DNA of 64,000 bases from Rubellimicrobium sp. CFH 75288 (GTDB lineage: Bacteria; Pseudomonadota; Alphaproteobacteria; Rhodobacterales; Rhodobacteraceae): NCBI RefSeq assembly GCF_009904055.1, contig NZ_WYDP01000001.1:62001-126000 (forward strand). Direction: 5' to 3'. Below are positions 24,806 through 32,759 of this stretch, one piece after another. The first letter of the stretch is position 1, and every line of letters starts with the position of its first letter. A model generated the notes under the pieces. That model searched no databases, was not told the origin of the DNA, and worked only from the letters and a program-made list of their open reading frames with translations. The translations under genes were made by a program, and so were the position numbers.

Positions 24806-27484
24806 GTGCCGACCGCAGCCCCGCCGCCCGACCGGCCGCATGCCCGCCCCGCCGAGGAGATCCTCGCCGAACTGGACAGCGCGCCGGCCGGCCTGAGCGG
24901 CGAGGACGCCGCCGAGCGGCTCCGCCGCCACGGCCCCAACCGCCTGCCGGAGCCGCCGCGCAAGGGGCCGCTGCGCCGCTTCCTCGGCCATTTCCACAAC
25001 GTGCTCATCTACGTCCTGCTCGTCGCGGCCGCCGTGACCGCGCTGCTGGGCGAGTGGATCGACACGGCCGTGATCCTCGCCGTCGTGATCGTCAACGCCG
25101 CCATCGGCTTCATCCAGGAAGGGCGGGCCGAGCAGGCCATGGCCGCGATCCGCAACCTTCTCGCTCCCAAGGCCCAGGTCCTGCGTGACGGCCGCCGCCG
25201 GACAATCCCCGGCGAGGCGCTGGTGCCCGGCGACATCGTCCTGATCGAGGCGGGCGACCGCGTGCCCGCCGACATCCGCCTGATCGAGGCGCGCGCGCTC
25301 GCCGCCGACGAGGCCATGCTGACCGGCGAATCGGTGCCCGTGGCCAAGTCGGCGGACGCCGCCGCGCCGGACGTGCCGATCGGCGACCGGCATTCGATGC
25401 TGTGGTCGGGCACGATGGTCACGCGCGGCGCCGGGCGCGGGGTGGTGGTGGCGACCGGCGCGGCGACCGAGATCGGGCGCATCGGCACCCTGCTGGCGGG
25501 CACCGAGCCGCTGACCACCCCGCTCCTGCGCCAGATCGACGGGTTCGCGCGGTGGCTGAGCGTGCTCATCGTCGGGGCGGCCGCCGCGCTCTTCGCCTTC
25601 GGTCTGGCCTTCGGGCGCGGCACGCCGGGCGAGCTGTTCATGACGGCCGTGGCCGTGGCCGTGGCGGCGATCCCGGAGGGGCTTCCGGCCGTCATCACGA
25701 TCGGCCTCGCCATCGGCGTGCAGACCATGGCCCGGCGCCACGCCATCGTCCGCCGCCTGCCGGCCATCGAGGCGGTCGGGGCCGTCACCGTCATCTGCAC
25801 CGACAAGACCGGCACCCTCACCCGCAACGAGATGGTCGTCACCGATGCCGTGACGACCGAGGGACCCGTTTCCATCGGCGGCGAGGGCTATGCCCCCGAA
25901 GGCCACATCCCGCCCGGGAGCCGCACCGCCCTCGGAGACCTCGCCCTTGCCGCCGCGCTCTGCAACGACGCGGCGCTCCATCACGAGGGCGGAACCTGGC
26001 GCGTCGAGGGCGACCCGATGGAAGGCGCGCTTCTCGCCTTCGCGGGCAAGGTCGATCCCGACGCGGCGCAGGGCTGGCAGCGGACGGACGCGATCCCGTT
26101 CGATTCGGACCTGCGCTTCATGGCGACCCTGCATGTCCGCGACGGCCGCTCCCGCCTCATGGTCAAGGGCGCGCCCGAACGGCTCCTGGAGATGGCTGGG
26201 GCCGAACGGACCGCCGAGGGCGACCGGCCGCTGGATGCCGCCGCCTGGCACCGCGCGGCCGAGGCCGTCGCCGCGCGAGGCCGCCGCGTCCTCGCCCTGG
26301 CCGAAGCCGAGGCCCCGGACGGCCCGCTTTCGCCCGGGGCGCTCGAGGGCCGGCTCGTCCTGCTCGGCCTCGTCGGCCTCGTGGACCCGCCCCGGCCCGA
26401 GGCCGTGGCCGCCGTGGCCGAATGCCGCCGCGCCGGCATCGCGGTAAAGATGATCACCGGCGACCATGCCGCCACCGCCGCCGCCATCGCCGGGGAGATC
26501 GGTCTGGCGCGGACGGACCGCGTGCTCACGGGCGCCGACCTTGCCGGGCTCGACGATGCCGCCCTGGCCGAGGCGGTTGCCACCTGCGACGTGTTCGCCC
26601 GCACCAGCCCCGAGGACAAGCTGCGCCTCGTCGAAGCGCTCCAGGCGCGCGGAGAGCGCGTCGCCATGACCGGGGACGGCGTCAACGACGCGCCTGCCCT
26701 GCGCCGCGCCGATGTGGGCATCGCGATGGGCCGCAAGGGCTCGGAGGCCGCCAAGGAAGCGTCCGACCTCGTGCTCGCCGACGACAATTTCGCCACCATC
26801 GCCGCTGCCGTGCGCGAGGGGCGCACCGTGTTCGACAACATCCGCAAGGTGATCGCCTGGACGCTGCCCACCAATGCCGGCCAGGCGCTGACCCTGATCG
26901 TCGCCCTGATCCTCGGCCTCGCCCTGCCCGTGACGCCGCTCCAGATCCTGTGGGTCAACTTCGTCACCAGCGTGACGCTGGGCCTCGCCCTCGTGTTCGA
27001 GCCGACCGAGCCGCGCACCATGCAGCGCCCGCCCCGCGCCCCCGATGCGCCCCTCCTGTCGGGCGAGGTGCTGTGGTATGTCGTCCTCGTCTCCGGCCTG
27101 TTCGTGCTCGCGGTGTCCGAGCTGTTCGCCTTCTCGGTCGCGCGCGGCGATCCCCTGCCCGTGGCGCGCACGATTGCGCTCAACACGCTCGTCGTGCTCG
27201 GCATCTTCAGCCTGTTCTACGTCCGCTACCTCCACGGCACGTCGCTGACCTGGGACGGTGTCCGCGCGACGCCCGCAGTCTGGATCACGGTGCTCGCCGT
27301 GACCGCGGCCCAGTTCGCCGTCACCTACCTGCCGCCGCTCCAGGCGCTGTTCGGCACGGCCGCCCTGCCGCTGCGCGACGGGCTGATGATCGTGGCGACA
27401 GGGGCCGTGTTTCTCGGACTGCTCGAGACGGAAAAGGCCCTGCGCCTCGCGTGGCTGGGCCGGCGGCGCGCCCGTCCGGCCTGA
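24806..27484 (+). CDS. P2-type cation-transporting ATPase (PacL/Ca-ATPase-like)
   Basis: An 892-residue P-type ATPase with the SERCA/PacL layout: N-terminal cation ATPase domain, TGES at 173-176, PEGLP in M4 (290-294), the phosphorylated aspartate in DKTGT (333-337), KGAPE and TGDGVNDAPAL. In the ion-binding helices M5 and M6 the sequence reads TNAGQALT and WVNFVTSVTLGLALVFEP, where SERCA has Glu771 and Asp800; Gln and Ser stand at those places, so classical calcium coordination is altered and the transported ion (Na+, K+, Ca2+ or Mg2+) is open. GTG start with GAGAGGAGG upstream. Placement 51 nt after mnhG suggests a shared role in ion homeostasis. Confidence 0.9.
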   Translation: MPTAAPPPDRPHARPAEEILAELDSAPAGLSGEDAAERLRRHGPNRLPEPPRKGPLRRFLGHFHNVLIYVLLVAAAVTALLGEWIDTAVILAVVIVNAAIGFIQEGRAEQAMAAIRNLLAPKAQVLRDGRRRTIPGEALVPGDIVLIEAGDRVPADIRLIEARALAADEAMLTGESVPVAKSADAAAPDVPIGDRHSMLWSGTMVTRGAGRGVVVATGAATEIGRIGTLLAGTEPLTTPLLRQIDGFARWLSVLIVGAAAALFAFGLAFGRGTPGELFMTAVAVAVAAIPEGLPAVITIGLAIGVQTMARRHAIVRRLPAIEAVGAVTVICTDKTGTLTRNEMVVTDAVTTEGPVSIGGEGYAPEGHIPPGSRTALGDLALAAALCNDAALHHEGGTWRVEGDPMEGALLAFAGKVDPDAAQGWQRTDAIPFDSDLRFMATLHVRDGRSRLMVKGAPERLLEMAGAERTAEGDRPLDAAAWHRAAEAVAARGRRVLALAEAEAPDGPLSPGALEGRLVLLGLVGLVDPPRPEAVAAVAECRRAGIAVKMITGDHAATAAAIAGEIGLARTDRVLTGADLAGLDDAALAEAVATCDVFARTSPEDKLRLVEALQARGERVAMTGDGVNDAPALRRADVGIAMGRKGSEAAKEASDLVLADDNFATIAAAVREGRTVFDNIRKVIAWTLPTNAGQALTLIVALILGLALPVTPLQILWVNFVTSVTLGLALVFEPTEPRTMQRPPRAPDAPLLSGEVLWYVVLVSGLFVLAVSELFAFSVARGDPLPVARTIALNTLVVLGIFSLFYVRYLHGTSLTWDGVRATPAVWITVLAVTAAQFAVTYLPPLQALFGTAALPLRDGLMIVATGAVFLGLLETEKALRLAWLGRRRARPA

Positions 27485-27503
27485 TGCGTCCGGGCGCGGC
27501 GTC

Positions 27504-28139
27504 TCAGCCGTGGGCGTTGGGGCCGTCCTCGCCCCGCTGGGCCCACCACACGATCAGGACGACGATCCCCACGATCGGGACAAAGGCCAGAAGCTGCCAC
27601 CAGCCCGACCGCCCCGTGTCGTGCAGCCGACGCGCCCCGAGCGCAAGCTGCGGGATCAGCGTGGCGAGCGTCCACAGGCCCGACAGGGGCCCTGTCCCCT
27701 CCCGCGCGCCGAGGATCGCCGTCTCGACGATCGCGATGGCCAGCCCGATCAGCAGCAGACCCAGCACCGCCCACCAGAACTCGCCCCGGTTCGACCGGCC
27801 CGAGAAGGTCGCGTAGTTGCGGAAGAAGCGGCGCAGCGCCTCGGCCATGCCCACGGTCTCGCGATAGTCGCGCCGGCTCCGCGCGGCCCAGGCCGGCATG
27901 GCTCCGTCGCCCGATCCGGTCCGCCCGAGCGGCGGGGGAACGGCGGGGTCGGCATCGTCCAGGTCTGGCCCGTCCAGCTCCGGCACGTGCCGCAGCGCGG
28001 GCTCCCAGTCGGCCAGGCCGTCGCGCCAGACGAGGCTGTCGCCCTTCAGGCGCCCCTCGCGGGCCAGAGCGCGCAGCCGCTCGAAGGGAACGGGGCCCTC
28101 GCGCCGGTTGTCGATCGCATACCACCACTGCTCGCCCAT
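27504..28139 (-). CDS. GYF_2-DUF805 membrane protein
   Basis: A 211-residue protein with an N-terminal GYF-like domain (QWWYAIDNRREGPVPFERLR, then LVWRDGLADWEP; residues 3-52) and a C-terminal DUF805 membrane domain with three to four helices (FSGRSNRGEFWWAVL near 112, LALGARRLHDTGRSGWWQLL near 165). GYF_2 domains bind proline-rich peptides; DUF805 function is unknown. ATG 28139 is used since the ten residues before it are unlike the family. It is convergent with the ATPase gene. Confidence 0.85.
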   Translation of the reverse strand: MGEQWWYAIDNRREGPVPFERLRALAREGRLKGDSLVWRDGLADWEPALRHVPELDGPDLDDADPAVPPPLGRTGSGDGAMPAWAARSRRDYRETVGMAEALRRFFRNYATFSGRSNRGEFWWAVLGLLLIGLAIAIVETAILGAREGTGPLSGLWTLATLIPQLALGARRLHDTGRSGWWQLLAFVPIVGIVVLIVWWAQRGEDGPNAHG

Positions 28140-28190
28140 GGCGTCCTCCGAGAGCCGTCGCCGCGACACTGGCGCGGCGCCGCAGCGGGA

Positions 28191-28922
28191 TCAATGGGCC
28201 GCGTCGTCCCCGCCGCGCCCGCGGAAGCCCAGCGCCACCACGAACTTCTCCGCGCTGTCGCTGCGCGAGGCGGGGGGCTTGACGTTGTGCACGGCACGGA
28301 AGGCGCGCTTCAGCCGCGCCTGCAGCCCCGCCTCCGCGCCTCCCTGCAGGACCTTGGCCACGAACGCCCCCTCCGGGGCCAGCACGTCGAAGGCCAGCTC
28401 CGCCGCCGCCTCGCACAGCGCGACGATGCGCAGATGGTCCGTGCCCCGGTGCCCCGAGGCGGCGGCCGCCATGTCCGACATCACCACGTCGGCCTCGCCC
28501 CCCAGCCAGGCCTTCACCGCCTCGTCCGCCCCCTCGGCGAGGAAATCCATGACGCGGATCTCCGCCCCCGGCACCGGCTCCACCTCCTGCAGGTCGAGCC
28601 CGATCACCCGACCGCGCGGCCTGCCCGCGCGCTCGCCCAGCGCGTTGGTCCGCGCCACCGCCACCTGCGCCCAGCCGCCGGGCGCGCTGCCCAGGTCCAC
28701 CACCCGCGCGCCGGGCCGCAGGAAGCGGAAGCGGTCGTCCAGCTCGATCAGCTTGAAGGCCGCGCGCGACCGGTAGCCTTCCGCCTTCGCGCGCCGCACA
28801 TAGGGGTCGTTGAGCTGCCGCTCCAGCCAGCGGGTCGAGGACAGCTTGCGCCCCTTGGCCGTCCGCACCCGCACGGCGAGGTCGCGCGCGCCGCGGCCGG
28901 GGGGCTTGGGACTCTTGGCCAT
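28191..28922 (-). CDS. rlmE: 23S rRNA (U2552) 2'-O-methyltransferase RlmE
   Basis: A 243-residue FtsJ/RrmJ-family protein. The catalytic K-D-K-E set is seen in [12 protein letters not shown], the SAM site [42 protein letters not shown] and [10 protein letters not shown]. It methylates U2552 in the A loop and helps 50S maturation. ATG 28922 opens the usual N-terminus ([11 protein letters not shown]). In related bacteria rlmE is often divergent from ppx/gppA; here a three-gene folate block separates them. Confidence 0.92.
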   Translation of the reverse strand: MAKSPKPPGRGARDLAVRVRTAKGRKLSSTRWLERQLNDPYVRRAKAEGYRSRAAFKLIELDDRFRFLRPGARVVDLGSAPGGWAQVAVARTNALGERAGRPRGRVIGLDLQEVEPVPGAEIRVMDFLAEGADEAVKAWLGGEADVVMSDMAAAASGHRGTDHLRIVALCEAAAELAFDVLAPEGAFVAKVLQGGAEAGLQARLKRAFRAVHNVKPPASRSDSAEKFVVALGFRGRGGDDAAH

Positions 28923-29059
28923 GATCGGGGCTCCTCGGGGCTGGCCGCCGATATGGCGCGAGGGGCCGCCAAAGGGAAGCCCGCGCGCCGAATCGGCCCG
29001 CCCGTCGCCCTTCATCCTGTCAAGGCGTTGCGCGAAACGGCCCCGCTGCGCGCGGTGGG

Positions 29060-29074
29060 CTAACCCTTCGTTAA
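29060..29074. promoter_or_regulatory. Near-match to CtrA box
   Basis: CTAA-N7-TTAA, seven of eight consensus positions, 138 nt upstream of the rlmE start and beyond the 3' end of the methyltransferase gene. Low weight without experimental support. Confidence 0.25.
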
Positions 29075-29149
29075 CCTTGCCGCGCGAGGGTAGGCGCAAC
29101 CGCCCTCACGGATGCCCGCCCCATGCCCGATCCCCACACCGTCACCCCG

Positions 29150-30199
29150 TCAGGCGCGCCGCCGCCCGCCCGCGCGCCGCTGCCGCCCCTCGCCCTCGGC
29201 CTGCGCCGGGCGGTTGAAGCGGATCCATTCCGCGCCCGAGGGGTCGTTGTTCATCAGGAAGTTCGCGGCCCGGATCGCCTCCATCTCGCGCCCCGGCCGC
29301 GGCCGCGTGCTGCCCATCCCGAACAGGCGGACGAACGTCTCGTCGTCCATGTCGGGGGGCAGGACCACGCCTGCCGCCTCCACCTCGGCGCGCTTCTCGG
29401 CGATGGCCTTCTGCGTCACGGGCAGCGCGACGGGGTTCATGATCGCGCTCGTCATGCCCGCCGCGATGGCCATGGGCAGGAAGGCGTTGTTGATCCCGTG
29501 CCGGTTGGGCAGCCCGAACGAGATGTTCGAGGCGCCGCAGGTCGTGTTGACGCCCAGCTCCTCGCGCAGCCGCCGCACCAGCGTGAACACCTGCCGCCCC
29601 GCAGTGGCCATGGCGCCCACGGGCATCACCAGCGGGTCCACCACGATATCATGGGCGGGGATGCCGTGATCGGCCGCGCGCTCGACGATCTTTCGGGCGA
29701 CCGCGAACCGCACGTCCGGGTCCTCGCTGATCCCCGTATCGTCGTTCGAGATGGCGACGACCGGGACGTTGTACTTCTTGACCAGCGGCAGCACGAACTC
29801 GAGCCGCTCCTCCTCGCCTGTGACCGAGTTGAGCAGGGGCCGCCCCTTGCAGACCCTGAGCCCCGCCTCCAGCGCCGCCGGGACCGAGGAATCGATGCAG
29901 AGCGGCACGTCCACCAGCGACTGGACCAGCTCGATCATCCGCGTCATCAGCGGCGGCTCGGTCTCGTTCGGGTTGGGGTTCGAGTTGTAGACGACCCCCG
30001 CATTGACATCGAGGACCGTGGCCCCGCAGGCGACCTGCGCCAGGGCGTCCGCCTCCACGGTGGAGAAGTCCCCCGCCTCCAGCTCCGCCGCCAGCTTCTT
30101 GCGCCCGGTGGGGTTGATCCGCTCGCCGATCACGCAGAACGGCTCGTCAAAGCCGATCACCACGGTTCGGGTCTGCGATTCGACGATGGTGCGGGTCAT
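29150..30199 (-). CDS. Methyltetrahydrofolate:corrinoid methyltransferase (pterin-binding)
   Basis: A 349-residue TIM-barrel protein of the pterin-binding family. It begins with the MetH-type segment FCVIGERINPTGRKKL (about 21-36), followed by GATVLDVNAGV, DVPLCIDSS and LLNSVTGE, which form the folate pocket, and CGASNISFGLPNR (about 228-240). It corresponds to the folate domain of MetH as a free protein and should move the methyl group of 5-methyl-THF to a corrinoid protein. It is 6 nt downstream of the MTHFR gene on the same strand. The corrinoid protein and homocysteine-binding part are not in the window. Confidence 0.87.
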   Translation of the reverse strand: MTRTIVESQTRTVVIGFDEPFCVIGERINPTGRKKLAAELEAGDFSTVEADALAQVACGATVLDVNAGVVYNSNPNPNETEPPLMTRMIELVQSLVDVPLCIDSSVPAALEAGLRVCKGRPLLNSVTGEEERLEFVLPLVKKYNVPVVAISNDDTGISEDPDVRFAVARKIVERAADHGIPAHDIVVDPLVMPVGAMATAGRQVFTLVRRLREELGVNTTCGASNISFGLPNRHGINNAFLPMAIAAGMTSAIMNPVALPVTQKAIAEKRAEVEAAGVVLPPDMDDETFVRLFGMGSTRPRPGREMEAIRAANFLMNNDPSGAEWIRFNRPAQAEGEGRQRRAGGRRRA

Positions 30200-30205
30200 G
30201 ATGTC

Positions 30206-31129
30206 CTATCCGTTGATCGCGGGGGCGAGGGTGCGGTCCAGGCGCGCCCGCGCCCAGTCCGCCGCGGCCTTGATGCCGCCGAGGGGGAAGATGTGGATGC
30301 GCTCCACGGCAAAGTCGGGATGCGCGGCCTTGTGCGCAGCGAGCGCCGCCACAAGCTCGTCGGGCTCGTAGGGCAGGACCAGCTTCGTCACGTCCATGGC
30401 CCGCTTCTGGAGCACCCGCAGCGACGGGCCCACCCCGCAGGCGACGGCGTACTTGATCAGCGTCTGGAGCTTGGCGGGGCCCGCGATGCCCAGATGGACG
30501 GGCAGCCCGATCCCCTCGGCCCGCAGCCGCTCGGCCCAAGCGATCACCGGATCGGCCTCGAAGGCGAACTGGGTGGTGATCGCGACGCGCGCATCCGTCC
30601 GCTCGGCGAAGGCCGCCTTCCAGCGCAGCGCCTCCGTCACGCCGCGGTCCGATCCGTCGGGGTCGATGTCGCGGTTGCCCTCGGGATGGCCGGCCACGTG
30701 CAGGTCGGTGAAGCCCTCGAACAGCCCCGTCTCCAGGAGCGCCATCGAGGAGTCGAACGCGCCCGCGGGCTCGGCCCGCCCCCCGGCCAGGATCAGCCCC
30801 TGCGTCACCCCCGCCTCGCCGCGATAGCGCGCGACCCATTCGGCCAGGGTGGCGCGGTCGGGAATGGACCGGGCGGGGAAATGCGGCATGACCGGGAACC
30901 CCTCCCCGGCGATGCGCCGGGCCGTGGCCAGCATGTCCTCGAACGGGGTGCCGTCGATATGGGCGATGTAGATCCGGGTGCCGGGGGGCAGGATGGCGCG
31001 GAAATCCTCCACCTTCTCGGCCGTGCGCGGCATCACCTCGATGGAGAAACCGGACAGGAGCCGCGCCACCGCCTCGGCGCTGCCGGCGGGGGCTTCGGAC
31101 TTGCGGCGCAGGAAGGGCAGAAGCGACAT
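30206..31129 (-). CDS. Methylenetetrahydrofolate reductase family protein
   Basis: A 307-residue FAD TIM-barrel protein of the MetF superfamily. Family features include FSIEVMPRTAEKVEDFR at the N-terminus (about 26-42), HFPARS, GLILAGG, DLHVAGHPEGN and TQFAFEADPVIAWAERLR, then GIAGPAKLQTLIKYA. It should reduce 5,10-methylene-THF to 5-methyl-THF, feeding the neighbouring methyltransferase. ATG 31129 begins the conserved region. It lies between the small virulence-factor-like gene and the pterin methyltransferase gene, all on one strand, so an operon is likely. It is a divergent branch rather than a close E. coli MetF. Confidence 0.83.
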   Translation of the reverse strand: MSLLPFLRRKSEAPAGSAEAVARLLSGFSIEVMPRTAEKVEDFRAILPPGTRIYIAHIDGTPFEDMLATARRIAGEGFPVMPHFPARSIPDRATLAEWVARYRGEAGVTQGLILAGGRAEPAGAFDSSMALLETGLFEGFTDLHVAGHPEGNRDIDPDGSDRGVTEALRWKAAFAERTDARVAITTQFAFEADPVIAWAERLRAEGIGLPVHLGIAGPAKLQTLIKYAVACGVGPSLRVLQKRAMDVTKLVLPYEPDELVAALAAHKAAHPDFAVERIHIFPLGGIKAAADWARARLDRTLAPAING

Positions 31130-31170
31130 GAGGGCCTCCAGGGAGCGGGCGGTCAGGGAGGGTCGGGCGA

Positions 31171-31467
31171 TCACGCCCGGCCGTCGTTGCCGACGAGCGC
31201 GCGCAGCCGCTCGGCGTCGTATTCGGCCTCGAGCCGCGCGGCCTCGGCGGCAGCGATCTCGGCCGGGTCGCCCTCGACGACATACGGCTCGGCCTTGCGC
31301 CATTCGGCCAGGTACGCGTCGGTGTCGCGGGCGCCTGCGCGCATGGCGGCCCGGTCGATCGCCTGTTCGAAGCGCTCGGACAGCTGGACCTTGTGCGCCC
31401 GCCGCCCCTGCCCGACGATCACCTGCGCGGGAATGTCGCGCCACAGGACGATGGTGACTTCGGGCAT
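31171..31467 (-). CDS. Small 'virulence factor' family protein
   Basis: A 98-residue protein of the family named virulence_fact, recognised by VTIVLWRDIPAQVIVGQGR (residues 4-22) and the helical remainder with AYLAEWRKAEPYVVEGDP. The family name is historical; in Rhodobacteraceae it is repeatedly found with methylenetetrahydrofolate reductase and corrinoid/folate methyltransferases. No signal peptide. It is the first gene of the folate block and faces ppx/gppA across a 172-nt gap. Confidence 0.75.
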   Translation of the reverse strand: MPEVTIVLWRDIPAQVIVGQGRRAHKVQLSERFEQAIDRAAMRAGARDTDAYLAEWRKAEPYVVEGDPAEIAAAEAARLEAEYDAERLRALVGNDGRA

Positions 31468-31639
31468 CGGGCGGGGGCTCCGTCGAGGGCGGTCTGACGG
31501 GCCTTCTACGCCTGTTCGCGACCTTGGCGAAGCCGCTTTCCGACATGTCTTGCCGTCGGAGCGACCGGCCTCTCCCTCTTGCGTGCCGCCGGTCCCTGAT
31601 CCAAGATCGTCGTCAACTTCGAGATCGGAGGGCGCAAGG

Positions 31640-32752
31640 ATGGCGCCCAGGCGTCCCCATGGCGCGGGCGCGTTCCCGGTTGCGGTCGAGCCGCCCGCGC
31701 CGCAGCAAAAGCCCGACCCGGCGACGCTCTATGCGGCGCTGGACCTCGGCACCAACTCGTGCCGGATGCTGATCGCCCAGCCCAAGGGTGCGGGCTTCCA
31801 CGTCGTGGACAGCTTCTCCAAGTCGGTCCAGCTCGGCCAGGGGCTGGAGGCGACGGGCCGGCTCTCGCGCGCGGCCATGACGCGGACGATCGGCGCCATC
31901 CGCGTCTGCCGGCAGAAGCTCCAGCGGCACAATGTGGGCCGGATGCGGCTCGTGGCCACCGAGGCCTGTCGGCGTGCCCGCAACGGAGCCCAGTTCATCG
32001 ACCAGGTCCGCCGCGAGACCGGCCTCGCGCTCGAGATCATCCAGCCCGAGGAGGAGGCGCGCCTCGCCGTCATCTCCTGCGCGCCGCTCGTCTCCACCCG
32101 GACCGAGCAGCTTCTGGTGGTGGATATCGGCGGCGGCTCGACCGAGCTGGTGTGGATCGACCTGACCTCGGTGCCCCCTCGCGATCGCGGACGGGCGATC
32201 ATGCGCCTCCACGCCGGCTTCCGGCAGGCGCCCGGACCCTTTCCCGTCGCCCGCGTGGTGGATTGGATCAGCGTTCCCCTCGGGGTGGCCACCTTGCGCG
32301 ACCAGTTCATCGACGTGGAGGATGACGGCGCGCGCTTCGCGCTCATGTCCTGGTATTTCGAGGAGAACCTGTCCGCCTTCGCCCCCTCCGCCACCGAGCA
32401 GTCACGCGAGGGATTCCAGATCATCGGCACGTCCGGCACCGTCACGACGGTCGCCGCCTCGCATCTGGGTCTCAGGCGCTACGACCGGTCCAAGGTGGAC
32501 GGGCTGCGGATGACTTCGGACCAGATCGACGCCGTGGTGCGCGAATACCTCGCCCTCGGCCCCGAGGGGCGGCGCACCGATCCCCGGATCGGGCGCGACC
32601 GGCACGAACTGATCATGTCCGGGGTGGCCATCCTCCAGGCGCTGATGCGGCTGTGGCCGACCGACCGGCTCTCGGTGGCCGATCGCGGCCTGCGCGAGGG
32701 TCTGCTCTATGCGCAGATGAGCGCGGACGGAGTGCTCGAAGATGCGCCCTGA
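31640..32752 (+). CDS. Ppx/GppA-family phosphatase
   Basis: A 370-residue ASKHA-fold phosphatase. Signature sites: ALDLGTNSCRMLIA near 33-46, LLVVDIGGGSTELVW near 157-171 and IIGTSGTVTTVAASHLGL near 260-277. Family members cut the terminal phosphate of polyphosphate or pppGpp; which of these is used is not readable. The ATG at 31640 follows a weak AAGG. It is divergent from the folate block and convergent with the alpha-glucosidase gene (7-nt gap). Confidence 0.88.
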   Translation: MAPRRPHGAGAFPVAVEPPAPQQKPDPATLYAALDLGTNSCRMLIAQPKGAGFHVVDSFSKSVQLGQGLEATGRLSRAAMTRTIGAIRVCRQKLQRHNVGRMRLVATEACRRARNGAQFIDQVRRETGLALEIIQPEEEARLAVISCAPLVSTRTEQLLVVDIGGGSTELVWIDLTSVPPRDRGRAIMRLHAGFRQAPGPFPVARVVDWISVPLGVATLRDQFIDVEDDGARFALMSWYFEENLSAFAPSATEQSREGFQIIGTSGTVTTVAASHLGLRRYDRSKVDGLRMTSDQIDAVVREYLALGPEGRRTDPRIGRDRHELIMSGVAILQALMRLWPTDRLSVADRGLREGLLYAQMSADGVLEDAP

Positions 32753-32759
32753 TGCCGTC

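Noticed and set aside
31130-31639. Cobalamin or SAM riboswitch before the folate block
   Set aside because: No conserved B12-box or SAM aptamer pattern is visible in the short leaders.
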